From Artocarpus heterophyllus (taxonomy: Eukaryota > Streptophyta > Magnoliopsida > Rosales > Moraceae): a stretch of 64,000 nt of DNA. The stretch covers positions 26,905,899 through 26,969,898 of the forward strand of contig CM046348.1 of the NCBI GenBank assembly GCA_025403435.1. The letters run 5' to 3'. Shown in pieces: positions 1 to 9,351 of the stretch (position 1 is the stretch's first letter; the number at the start of each line of letters is the position of its first letter). The notes beneath the pieces were generated by a model. It ran no database searches. It was not told the DNA's origin and saw only the letters and a program-made list of their open reading frames with translations. The position numbers and the translations under genes were made by a program.

Positions 1-23
1 TAGCTAGTTATTATTGTAGATTC

Positions 24-617
24 ATGGAAGACTTCTCCAAGATAGTAGCACCACTCATGAATCTAACCTGCAAGGGAAAGAAGTTCGAATGGATAGAAGC
101 ATATGAGAAAAGTTTCCAAGAACTGAAGAAGAGGCTAACAATAGCTCCAGTTTTGGCCATTCTAGAAGGAAGTGATGGATTTGTGATTTACAGTGATGCC
201 TCTAAGATGGGCCTTGGTGCTGTTCTGATGCAGAATGACAAAGTGATTGCTTACGAATTGAGACAATTAAAGGACTATGAGAAGAACTATCCTACTCATG
301 ACCTTGAGTTAGTGGCCATTGTTTTTGCACTAATGATATGGAGACATTATTTATATGGGGTCCAATGCAAGATCTTCACTGATCATCAAGGTTTAAAGTA
401 TTTCTTCACCCAGAGAGACCTGAACATGAGACAACGAATATGGTTAGAGTTGGTGAAGGATTATGACTATGAAATCCTTTATCATCCAGGAAAGGCTAAT
501 CGAGTGGCTGATGGTCTAAGTAGGAAGACAGCAGCTACGCTAATGTTAGTGCAAGCAATGTCTCAAACTTTAAGGAAAGAAATTCTAGACTTCGGTTTGG
601 AACTCATAATAGGGTAG
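24..617 (+). pseudogene. Ty3/gypsy RT C-terminus and RNase H (element I)
   Basis: This is the end of the reverse transcriptase and the RNase H domain of a gypsy polyprotein whose upstream part lies outside the window. The open stretch begins at the end of the RT thumb (MEDFSK, with KKFEW and FQELK) and runs through RNase H. Candidate RNase H catalytic acidic residues are visible in YSDAS, HDLELV, FTDHQ and VADGLSR, so this domain looks intact. The frame then stops at 615-617, just before the integrase, where an active element would stay open. The same domain occurs at 60596-61440 in element III with high similarity, which places both in one family. Confidence 0.88.
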
Positions 618-1656
618 CTTTTAGCACTCACTCTTGCTCCAATGTTGCATGATGAGATTCGGAGTAAGCAAGATGAAGATGTAAGCCTCGCAAGGATTAA
701 GCAGGAGATGAAATAAGGGAAATGTGAAGAGTTTCATATTGTAGATAACAGAACTCTATACCTCAAGGTTCACTTATGTGTTCCCAACGTTGATGGCCTA
801 AGGGAAAGAATCTTGGCTGAAATTCATGGTACTCCTTATTCAATTCATCCAGGTGCAACAAAGATGTACAACGATCTAAGGGATAACTTCTAGTGGTTTG
901 GAATGAAATGCAATGCTGCCATATATGTGAAGAAATGTTTGACATGCCAACAAGTTAAAGCTAAACACCAGAGACTTGGTGGTGATCTATAGTCTATCCA
1001 GATACTAGAATGGAAATGGGAGGATATTGCAATGGATTTCATTACCGGTTTGCCCAAGACTATCAATGGTTATGATGCTATTTGGGTTGTTGTGGATCGA
1101 CTGACGAAGACCGCGCATTTTATCCCTATCAGGATCACTTACTTTATGGAGCAGTTAGTGGAACTCTATGTCAAGGAGATTGTATGACTTCATGGAATCC
1201 CTAAGTCTATCATCTTCGATCGTGATGGTAGGTTCACGTCCAAGTTCTAAAAAAGTGTATAGACTATGATGGGGACCAAGTTACACTTCATTACAGCATT
1301 TCATCCTCAGATTGATGGCTAAACAGAGAGGATGAACTTGATCTTAGAGGATATGCTTCGGGCCTGTACTCTCGATTCAAGACCAACTGGACTAAAATGT
1401 TGCCATTAGTAGAGTTTACGTATAACAACAGCTATCAGGCGATGATTAGAATGGCACCTTATGAGGCCCTGTATGGGCAAAATGCAGGTTGCCTATATGT
1501 TGGCATGAAGCTAGTGAAAAGAAGTTGATGGAAAGCATTGACGATGAAAAGACCGATTTTGTTATTGAAACCTTTGAGATGATTAAGTTGATTCGGAAAA
1601 GAATAGAGACCACTTAGAGTCGGCAAAAAAGTTATGTTGATAGAAGAAGAAGACCC
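618..1656 (+). pseudogene. Decayed gypsy integrase, zinc-binding and catalytic core (element I)
   Basis: In pieces of frame this reads as the HHCC zinc domain (HPGATKMY, then CLTCQQVKA) followed by the rve core. The first catalytic Asp lies in MDFITGLP and the second in FDRDGRF; the Glu region reads TERMN. Multiple in-frame stops break it, for example TAG where the family has Ser before WFG and TAA where it has Gln before TERMN. No integrase can be made from this copy. The order RNase H, integrase, chromodomain, LTR is that of a Ty3/gypsy element. Confidence 0.85.
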
Positions 1657-2078
1657 TTGGAATTATCTGTAGATGGCTTAGTGTTCTTGAAATTAGCACC
1701 GATGAAAGGAGTTATGAGGTTTGGAAAGAAAGGCAAATTGAACCCAAGATTTATCGGGCCTTATGAAATCGTGAAACGAATAGGCAAAGTAGCTTATCAG
1801 CTGAGGATGCCTTTAGAAATCTCTGCAAGGCATGATGCATTCCATGTTTCGATGCTCAAGAAATATGTCCCAGACCCTACGCACGTGATCGAGCCATAAG
1901 TGATCGAGATTCAAGATGACTTAAGTTATGAAGAAAAGCCAATTGGGATTTTAGATAGGAACCTTGAGGAGTAAAGAAATTCCATTGGTCAAAGTCTTAT
2001 GGTGAAATCACCAAGTGGAAGAAGCTACATGGGAACGCGAGGATGGCATGAGAATCAAGTATCTGCATTTATTCTGAG
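1657..2078 (+). pseudogene. Integrase C-terminus and chromodomain (element I)
   Basis: An 80-residue open stretch carries the integrase C-terminal region (APMKGVMRF, PRFIGPYEIVKRIGKVAYQL, HDAFHVSMLKKYVPDP). After a stop at 1897-1899 a recognisable chromodomain-like segment follows, broken by frameshift: IEIQDDLSYEEKPIGILDR, then a shifted frame ending near GMRIKY. This arrangement assigns the family to the chromoviruses of Ty3/gypsy. The long LTRs seen elsewhere in the window fit the Tekay/Del branch, but that sub-assignment is inference. Confidence 0.8.
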
Positions 2079-2100
2079 TTTTGAGGACGAAACTCTTATA

Positions 2101-2111
2101 AGGTTGGGAGA
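2101..2111 (+). other. Polypurine tract of element I
   Basis: A purine-rich tract AGGTTGGGAGA sits immediately before the LTR start (TGTAAC at 2114) and just after the end of the coding region. This is the position and composition of the plus-strand primer of an LTR retrotransposon. It is interrupted by TT, in line with the decayed state of the element. Confidence 0.6.
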
Positions 2112-2113
2112 AT

Positions 2114-2960
2114 TGTAACATCCGCCAATTTTCATGTAACATATGAGTAATGATGTTATGATATTTCCTTAATGATATATGATATATATATATTTATATT
2201 GGTACTAACTATTTTTATTTTAAGTATTATGACAGGTGACGGCCACATGGAACGGCAGGCCGATGCAATTTCATCGGCAGGCCGAACTTCACGCCTTCGG
2301 TAGGCCAAACTAAGCAGTCGGCAGGCCGAAGACTGCTGACGAGCAGTCAGTAAAAATCTCTCCCAAAATTTGTGACAAGGATGATTATGTGATTGGATAT
2401 AATTGAATGATTAATTATGATTGATTGGCATATTTTTGGCTTGATTTCTTATTTTAGGAAATTGAATGTTTGACTTTCATTGATGATTGGTTTAATTGAT
2501 AAGGTTTCCTATTTTGAAAGCTTGAAATATGGCAAGTGAAGCTAAATTAGTTGACTCTCCCTCAATTCTATCCATTATCCCACGAGAAATGTACCATTTT
2601 TCTTTAGAATTTATGCTGCCAATTTAGGGAGTATTGACCTCTCATAACATTCTCCTCATTCAGTGTGAAAAAAAAAATATTTTTCTACCCATTTTTTTTC
2701 TCTTCTCCTCTTCTTCTCTTCCCCACAAATTTCTTCCTCCTTCCTCCTCTATTTTCTTGCAAATACTTAAAGAAATATTGAAATTTCATTGGGGTTTACT
2801 CAAGGAGGTTTGAGAAGAAATTTGTTTAAGGTAAAAACTCGTTTTTTTGGTATTTCTGAAATGTATTTCTCCTCTTTAATCCGTCTACCATAACTTTGTC
2901 TAGGAATTTTCTTTTGCTCTAAAATTTTAGTATGATGTTCATATATGTGTTATGTGATAG
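2114..2960 (+). mobile_element. Truncated 3' LTR of element I
   Basis: The LTR begins TGTAACATCC after the polypurine tract. It matches the first about 0.85-0.9 kb of the LTRs starting at 47870 and 54535: the same TTTCATGTAA near the start, the same GACAGGTGAC, the same GGCAGGCCGA cluster, and the same ATGTGTTATGTGATA just before it breaks off. At about 2961 it joins gag sequence in reverse orientation, so more than 2 kb of the LTR is missing. It holds no host gene. Confidence 0.82.
2252..2330 (+). repeat. GGCAGGCCGAA motif cluster in LTR of element I
   Basis: Four imperfect copies of a quasi-palindrome (TCGGCAGGCCGAA and variants such as CGGTAGGCCAAA) lie within 80 bp, about 140 bp inside the LTR. 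The same cluster recurs in every gypsy LTR in the window. The role is unknown; it could be a transcription-factor site array or a methylation-prone GC patch in otherwise AT-rich DNA. Confidence 0.75.
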
Positions 2961-3365
2961 TCTAGCCTCCATGGTGAGACAGTACGAAGCACAGAGAACC
3001 TTCTCGTTATCCGTGAAGCCCATGAGTCTTAGAGTGGCTTTAATTGTCTTTAGCCATCCTTGGGTGGCTAGTGGATCCTTAGAACCTTCAAAGTCTGCTA
3101 GCTTAACCCTCTTCCATCTAACTAGCAAGGGTTCCCGATATGCCGGTCTGGGTTCAGCAACAGGAGCCAAGACTTCATTTACTTATGGCTAGGGAGGAGG
3201 AGAAGGCGGCATATCATTGTCCTGTCGTTCACCATCTTGACCATTGGCCCTTAGTTCTACAATTTCTCTTCTTTGTTCCTCGAGTTGCCTTTACAGCTTA
3301 GCGATCATCATCATCAGCCTTTCATTGGTTTGAGTATGAGTTTGCATTCTTCTATGGCCGTCCAT
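2961..3365 (-). pseudogene. Gag N-terminal fragment of minus-strand gypsy element II
   Basis: Read on the minus strand, this starts with ATG at 3365 (MDGHRRMQTHTQTNERL) and continues to a segment at 3170-2961 (VKLADFEGSKDPLATQGWLK, then LRLMGFTDNEKVL). The same segment occurs on + at about 58290-58460 in element III. Internal stops break the N-terminal part. The fragment ends abruptly inside the coding region where it meets the LTR of element I. It lies downstream of a primer-binding site and LTR in the correct order for a 5' end. Confidence 0.83.
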
Positions 3366-3564
3366 TGTCGATTTCCTATAAGGATTTGGAATTAAGGAAT
3401 AATCCTCTAATTATGAGATAGGATTTCACTACTAGGGCATTAATCATTAAACAACTAAATCTTATACTTATCATCAAACTTGCATCCTTAACAATTAACT
3501 TAAAATATACTTTCTTGGAGGACTTAGACCAACGTGCGGCAATATGTATTGAAAACAAAAATCC

Positions 3565-3576
3565 GCTCTGATACCA
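3565..3576 (-). other. Primer-binding site of element II (tRNA-Met type)
   Basis: On the minus strand these 12 bases read TGGTATCAGAGC, the canonical plant initiator-tRNA-Met primer-binding site. They begin five bases inside the LTR end, which reads TTACA, and lie upstream of gag. This fixes the orientation of element II and the inner edge of its 5' LTR. Confidence 0.9.
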
Positions 3577-3581
3577 AAGCC

Positions 3582-6500
3582 TGTAACGCCCCCTTATGGA
3601 CGTCACAGATATGGTTACATTCATTATTTTTGCCATTATTTAAGATAAACTATTTGATTGAAACATAATTTGGATTCATACTCCAGGATCCATGCATATG
3701 TTTTTTTATCAGTATTAATAAATCACTTGATTAAACACATTCTTTAAATAGTTTATCACACCAAATAATAAAACCATAATTTAAATAAAAACAACACAGC
3801 ATTTAAAATCTACTTGCACAGTTTGGTAGACTAAACATCAGACTTCGGTAGGGCGAACTTGGCTGGTAGTTCAAACTTCAACCACCGATAGGGCGTCTGA
3901 GGCTCTGCAAAATTGGGTTTTAAAGTTAATAAGATGGGCATGCTAATACTGACACCGGCAGACTGACCAATAATGATCAGTAGGCCAAACTACCGTTAAA
4001 AACAAAATTCTTAATTTAAAACAAGTCTCAATATTTCAAATGAAAAAGACAAATATAAATCCTGTAAAATTATAAAAACATAGTTCCAATCTCTAAAAAA
4101 AAACTTTTCAAATAAACATGCTCAGATAAATAAACGTACTCAGAAAACAAAACATAGTTTATAACTTTTTGAAACTTCTTTGGCGTGTTCCATTTTCAAT
4201 CTATCGTTCTTTGCTTATTTCAGATGCCTATCCTCACCCTCCACCTAATCTATGATCTTCTTACCCTTATTTGCAACATGACGTAAAACTGAGTAAGCAA
4301 AAGCTTAGTAAGTACATTTTTATCTTACATTGTAAAACATTATATGAAAACATCATAACCATAATCATCATCATTATCATCATAAAAGTGCACTAGGCAT
4401 AGTTTCGTATAGAACATATCTTTTGTTAACATTAACCATATTAAAAACCTTGTTCATTTTATCTTTAGGGGCCCAAGTGTTGCACCATATCACAATTATA
4501 GGCATGCAGTCGTGAGAGGAGAGGGGTAGCTAATCCCAAACCAAACACGACATCATAAACATAAATGTAACATTACGTTGGGTGTGCAACACTTTTTTTT
4601 AGGTGATACATGTATACATATTTATACTTTCATACTTTAAAATACGTCATCATCTAATGTGCATTACTTTTGATAAATCAAACTTTCATAATAGAACATC
4701 AATAACACCATCAAAGATTCATCATAGAAATCATCATAAACATGAATTTCAAACTTTTCACAAACCACATCCTATTGCAGGTGAGAATGTACTTACTTGT
4801 TTAGCTTACTCAACCCTTATGGTAGGTGACGTCGTCGTGGTCTTGATGTGCTCACTCCTTAGTGTGTTCATGTCATACATTCATTTTAAAAAAATTAACA
4901 TTTATTTACATTTAAAGAATCATCCATTACCATAACACATATACACCCGCAATTCAAAAAAAAAAAAAAATACATGAACACAAATATCTGCTTGAACTTT
5001 ATGTATTCCTAATTTGATAACTCACAATTTGTACACAACTAAGGTATGAGACTTTAAAGGGGCAAAGCTAACACATAAACATAATATCATAATTTTTCGT
5101 TGGCCATAAAAATTTCATTTGGTATTTAAAACAAGTCACAATTTCATGTCACAAAATCTGTCAGCAGTAACAAAACAGTGAGCAGTCCATACTTACATTC
5201 ATAAAATAAATTATCAATAGGCTAAAATAATTTCATAAAAATACTACATATAATAGACACTTAAAATTACAAAATAACCAAAAATCACCTTAAATAAATT
5301 CAATACAATCCAAAACGTGTATTTGAATTTAGAGACAAAAATGACTTTAAACAAGTCAGTTAGTGAGTTACATGCGATCATCATTCCCAAACAATTTGAA
5401 TAAATTTATTTAGACCCTAAAATTTATATGACAACTTATTAACATATAATTATAGAAGCACAAAAAGTTTCATCACCCAATAAATTCATTTAGTCATACA
5501 AAAATGTCACACAACATAAGTACGAACAATCCACTGATAAAGTAGTGTCATAATGTAGTCTTAATGAAAATTCAATAAAATATTCATCAAATCATCACAA
5601 AATTTTCCAGTCCATAACTTAACATATACATGAACATATTTGTAGAATTTCGTAGGAAATAACAATCATTTGCACTTTGAACAAAACCTATATTTTTGTG
5701 CAACACAACCAATCAACAACAATTTTCTATGAGTGGCAGAGAGAATTTCATATCTCAACGTAGAAAAATCCAATAAATGTGAAATTTGGCAGAACATCAC
5801 ATAACATATTAAAATTTCAGAGCAAACAAAAATTCTTAGGAAAAGTTACAGAAGTCGGATGACAGGGGAACATTACATTTTAGAAGCACCGAGAACGAGT
5901 TCTTACCTTAAAACAAATTCTTCTCAATTTACCTTTGAATTCACCCAAGGAAAATCCAATATTTCTTCCTATTGTTTGTAGGGGAATAATGGAGAGTGGA
6001 AGGAGAAGAAAACGTGGAGACGGAAGAAGAAAAAAAAAGTATGAGAGAATATGTCTATGAGAGAGAGAGAGAGAGAGTGAAATTATCGTGAAAAAAATGA
6101 GAATGGCTCAAAAGGAGAAGTTATTCTTCTCTATAATATCAAAAATTTTCTAACTAAGTTTAGGGTAGATTCGTGTGGGAAAGGTGAGAAATAGAAGAAA
6201 GTCAAATTGATTAAGCTCCACTTACCATATTTCAACTTTCAAAAATAGGAAACCATATCAAATAATTCAATCATCATTAAAAGTCAAACATTTTATTACC
6301 AAAATTAAGGAAACAGACCACAAATATGCTAATCAATCACAATTTATTATCCAATTATATCCAATCATAAATATCAAAATTTTGGGAGGTTTCTACTGAT
6401 TGCTCGTCAGCTGACTTCGGCCTACCAACTGCCCTGTTCGGCCTACCGAAGACATGAGCTCCGACCTGCCGATTAAGTTCGTTGGCCTACTGTTGCGTGA

Positions 6501-6779
6501 GGTACAATTCAGCCTACTGAACTTGAAGGATCGGTCTGTCAAACTGCCATGCATAAATACTAATACGTAACAAAAATTAATTTTTTAATTAAATAATTAT
6601 TAAGCATACAACGTAATTGACATGAACATCTTGAACACATCAATTCCACGTGACCGTCACCTATCATAATACTCAGAATAAAATAGTTAGTAATATTATA
6701 TCATATATCAATAAGGAAATTACTAACGGCGTTATTCAATTGACATAATCCGTTACATGAAAATTTGATAGGTGTTACA
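3582..6779 (-). mobile_element. 5' LTR of element II (about 3.2 kb), parent of the array's LTR segment
   Basis: On the minus strand the LTR starts TGTAACACCTATCAAATTTT at 6779 and ends GGGGGCGTTACA at 3582, next to the primer-binding site. Its start and end match the LTRs at 47870 and 54535. It contains a (GA)n tract near 6060, pyrimidine/purine-rich leader-like sequence and two GGCCTACC-type clusters (about 3840-3990 and 6415-6540). The half from 5343 to 6779 is the part copied into every unit of the CLE array; the half from 3582 to 5342 occurs only here. This shows the LTR was in place before the amplification. Confidence 0.86.
6415..6540 (-). repeat. TTCGGCCTACC motif cluster in LTR segment (copied in all units)
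   Basis: Several degenerate copies of TTCGGCCTACC/GACCTGCCGA lie within about 125 bp, close to the start of the minus-strand LTR. Because it is inside the amplified unit it is present nine times in the array, always about 1.5 kb upstream of a CLE start codon. Confidence 0.75.
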
Positions 6780-7666
6780 ATTCATAATTACCTTAAGGAT
6801 AAATTATGTTTTACCTATTTGATTATTTTTATCTTATTTTCCATTATCTCACCATTGGAAAACTTACTATCCATAAATAGTATACTATTTGGTTACAACT
6901 ATCTATCCAAGTGGTTGAGTGCACTAGTTTTCTAATTACAAGATAATGTCTATAAAAGAATATCATTACTCTACAAAAGAGCTATGAATTTCATATTTAG
7001 GAATAACGCGTCGATGTCAATCAAGAGTCATATCTTTAATGCACCAGTATGCATACCTTCACCTAATTCAGTATGTCACCTTTTGGTACATCAAAAGACA
7101 AAAGTAAAAAATACAGACCCATTAATTCATTTTAGGATTAAGGTACAACACATAAGATTTTCTAAAGTGAATTGCGTTAGACAACTGGAATTATTAATCA
7201 ATTTAATTTAAATTTTTATCCCGATCCAATATATCATTATCTATAACAATATACCAATGTTTCTACTTGTAGAGTCCAAGTCTGATGAAATTTTGATAGA
7301 TGGACCACTCAAATCTCTTGGTTTTTCAATAAGAGTACCGCTACAACTTAATTTAGACACACTAATCTTATAAAATAGGTCTCAAAGGATTTTTTTGCAA
7401 CACCAAAGTTTCAACTACTATAATATAAAGCTTTCATATACTATAACATAACGCTTTCATATATTATAGCATTTATGTTCCAACTTGGTTCTTAAATAGT
7501 GCTCTCTAAAGTTGAATTTACTACTCATATTCAATAAAACCAATATTAGAGATTGGAAGAGATATAGAATCTGGTATTATATTGGGCATTTAATTTCACA
7601 ACTCTGCCTTTTATTAAAGACAACTAATATTTGTATGGATTTTAGCACATTCTTTGAAGATTTCTC

Positions 7667-7714
7667 ATGCCATATGTAGCACTTCACAATTGATGCCATA
7701 TGTAGCATTTCACA
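7667..7714 (+). promoter_or_regulatory. 22-bp direct repeat in CLE promoter
   Basis: The sequence ATGCCATATGTAGCACTTCA appears twice in 48 bp, the second copy (7693-7714) differing at one base, each followed by CA. Both copies are also kept at about 53967-54014 upstream of the diverged CLE pseudogene, where much of the surrounding sequence has changed. The core CCATATG(G/T) resembles a CArG/E-box-like site, but no factor can be assigned from sequence alone. Confidence 0.5.
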
Positions 7715-8032
7715 TTGCTAGCATTTTACTGCAGAATTAATATGTCCTTATTGATTGGCTATGATCCTATCCCTTCAAAATGCTACATCACATAATATCT
7801 CTCTTTCTATGTACAAAAGTAAATACAAAATCCTCTCATTAACTTCCTTCGTAATTAATACGGAGGATGTGGGTACATCATAATTAGGCTCATATTTCAT
7901 TCCATTCTCATCCAAGAAAATAATAAATTTAATATTTATTTCATGCCTCGATTTGGAACAAAATCCCTCCTTTATAATCTCAAAAACACCTACAAGATCC
8001 TGAACCTTAATTTGGCTCCCTCATTTTGAGCC

Positions 8033-8039
8033 TATAAAA
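8033..8039 (+). promoter_or_regulatory. TATA box of CLE copy 1 (same offset in copies 2-9)
   Basis: TATAAAA lies 44 bp before the first ATG of the ORF. The same box occurs at 12021, 15332, 19050, 22768, 26666, 30160, 34058 and 37550 for copies 2 to 9. Transcription would be expected to start about 30 bp downstream, giving a very short leader before Met1 (8077) or about 35 nt before Met9 (8101). In the dead paralogue the equivalent site reads CAATAAAATG, so the box is damaged there. Confidence 0.65.
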
Positions 8040-8076
8040 CGCATGTCTTTTTTGATTTAAAGTAAACACCTTTTGC

Positions 8077-9351
8077 ATGTCTAGTTCAACTTTAACAAAG
8101 ATGTCCATAACAATGCTCTCTTCTGTCATCTTCTTCTTTTTCCTACTCTTTTCCATTCTCTCTAAAGCACAAACAATAAATGTAGGAGTCATCAAACAAG
8201 CTTCAGATCCAATTCATGATCCTAATCCTCTTCTTCCTCCTGCTAAGGTACAAAAAATAAATGCAAGAATCAACAGAGATGCTCCAGCAGGGCCAGATCC
8301 AATTCATCATCCTCCTGCTAAGGGACAAAAAATAAATGCAAGAACCAACAGAGATGCTCCAGCAGGGCCAGATCCAATTCATCATCCTGCTCCTCGTGCT
8401 CCCCCTCTTAAGGCACAAAAAATGAGTGCAGGATTCACCAAACAAGCTCTAGGAGGGCCATATCCAATTCATGATCCTAATCCTCTTCTTCCTCCTGCTA
8501 AGGTACAAAAAATAAATGCAAGAATCAACAGAGATGCTCCAGCAGGGCCAGATCCAATTCATCATCCTCCTGCTAAGGTACAAAAAATAAATGCAAGAAT
8601 CAACAGAGATGCTCCAGCAGGGCCAGATCCAATTCATCATCCTCCTGCTAAGGTACAAAAAATAAATGCAAGAATCAACAGAGATGCTCCAGCAGGGCCA
8701 GATCCAATTCATCATCCTCCTGCTAAGGGACAAAAAATAAATGCAAGAACCAACAGAGATGCTCCAGCAGGGCCAGATCCAATTCATCATCCTGCTCCTG
8801 GTGCTCCCCCTCTTAAGGCACAAAAAATGAGTGCAGGATTCACCAGAGAAACTCCAGGAGGGCCAAATCCAATTCAAAATCCTGCTCCTGGTGCTCCCCC
8901 TCTTAAGGCACAAAAAATGAGTGCAGGATTCACCAGAGAAACTCCAGGAGGGCCAAATCCAATTCAAAATCCTGCTCCTGGTGCTCCCCCTCTTAAGGCA
9001 CAAAAAATGAGTGCAGGATTCACCAGAGAAACTCCAGGAGGGCCAAATCCAATTCAAAATCCTGCTCCTGGTGCTCCCCCTCTTAAGGCACAAAAAATGA
9101 GTGCAGGATTCACCAGAGAAACTCCAGGAGGGCCAAATCCAATTCAAAATCCTGCTCCTGGTGCTCCCCCTCTTAAGGCACAAAAAATGAGTGCAGGATT
9201 CACCAGAGAAACTCCAGGAGGGCCAAATCCAATTCAAAATCCTGCTCCTGGTGCTCCCCCTCTTAAGGCACAAAAAATGAGTGCAGGATTCACCAGAGAA
9301 ACTCCAGGAGGGCCAAATCCAATTCAAAATGACTTTAAACAAGTCAGTTAG
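8077..9351 (+). CDS. Multi-CLE peptide precursor, copy 1 (13 motifs, 424 aa)
   Basis: Secreted precursor for CLE-type signalling peptides. Residues 1-31 form a signal peptide: a short polar N-terminus, a hydrophobic core around VIFFFFLLFSIL, and likely cleavage after SKA. A shortened motif, KQASDPIHD, sits at 40-48. Full 12-residue motifs follow: RDAPAGPDPIHH at 67, 92, 152, 177, 202 and 227; KQALGGPYPIHD at 122; RETPGGPNPIQN at 257, 287, 317, 347, 377 and 407. Spacers of 13 or 18 residues are rich in Pro, Lys, Arg and Gln. The motifs keep CLE positions R1, P4, G6, P7, P9 and 12. CLE peptides are normally cut out, hydroxylated on Pro, and sensed by leucine-rich-repeat receptor kinases; action here is inferred. 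The last six residues, DFKQVS, come from antisense LTR sequence. Met9 could be the true start. Confidence 0.85.
   Translation: MSSSTLTKMSITMLSSVIFFFFLLFSILSKAQTINVGVIKQASDPIHDPNPLLPPAKVQKINARINRDAPAGPDPIHHPPAKGQKINARTNRDAPAGPDPIHHPAPRAPPLKAQKMSAGFTKQALGGPYPIHDPNPLLPPAKVQKINARINRDAPAGPDPIHHPPAKVQKINARINRDAPAGPDPIHHPPAKVQKINARINRDAPAGPDPIHHPPAKGQKINARTNRDAPAGPDPIHHPAPGAPPLKAQKMSAGFTRETPGGPNPIQNPAPGAPPLKAQKMSAGFTRETPGGPNPIQNPAPGAPPLKAQKMSAGFTRETPGGPNPIQNPAPGAPPLKAQKMSAGFTRETPGGPNPIQNPAPGAPPLKAQKMSAGFTRETPGGPNPIQNPAPGAPPLKAQKMSAGFTRETPGGPNPIQNDFKQVS

Larger units (their letters stand above)
6780..8076 (+). promoter_or_regulatory. Upstream region of the CLE gene (unit 1; repeated in all units)
   Basis: About 1.3 kb of AT-rich DNA lies between the LTR terminus and the start codon. 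The last 0.8 kb, from 7283, is also present at 53354-54378 upstream of the dead paralogue, so it predates the array and is likely the native promoter. It contains a 22-bp direct repeat at 7667-7714 and a TATA box at 8033. A 75-codon open stretch at 6984-7211 has no recognisable product; its conservation between units follows from the duplication. I see nothing else in it. Confidence 0.6.
5343..9330 (+). repeat. Array unit 1
   Basis: The LTR-derived part is 5343-6779, the gene-upstream part 6780-8076, and the coding part from 8077. Unit 1 is the only one whose left edge is joined to the rest of the parent LTR (3582-5342). It has the CCTACTGAACTT form of the variable site near 6514. Confidence 0.93.

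Noticed and set aside
6058..6078. (GA)n tract as a regulatory GAGA element
   Set aside because: It lies inside the LTR leader-like region and is copied with each unit. A plain microsatellite explains it.
6984..7211. 75-aa open frame repeated in every unit
   Set aside because: Present nine times only because the unit was duplicated. No known motif, no matching frame in the diverged paralogue region, which starts farther downstream.
8007..8195. 62-aa minus-strand frame over the start of each CLE gene
   Set aside because: Overlaps the TATA box and signal-peptide coding region in antisense; no domain; conserved only through the duplication.
8077..9351. Reading the repeat proteins as extensin, arabinogalactan or CEP-type proteins
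   Set aside because: Pro content is high, but there are no Ser-Pro4 blocks or Ala-Pro/Ser-Pro runs typical of extensins and AGPs, and no CEP consensus. The regular R-x-x-P-x-G-P-x-P-x-x-x unit fits CLE much better.
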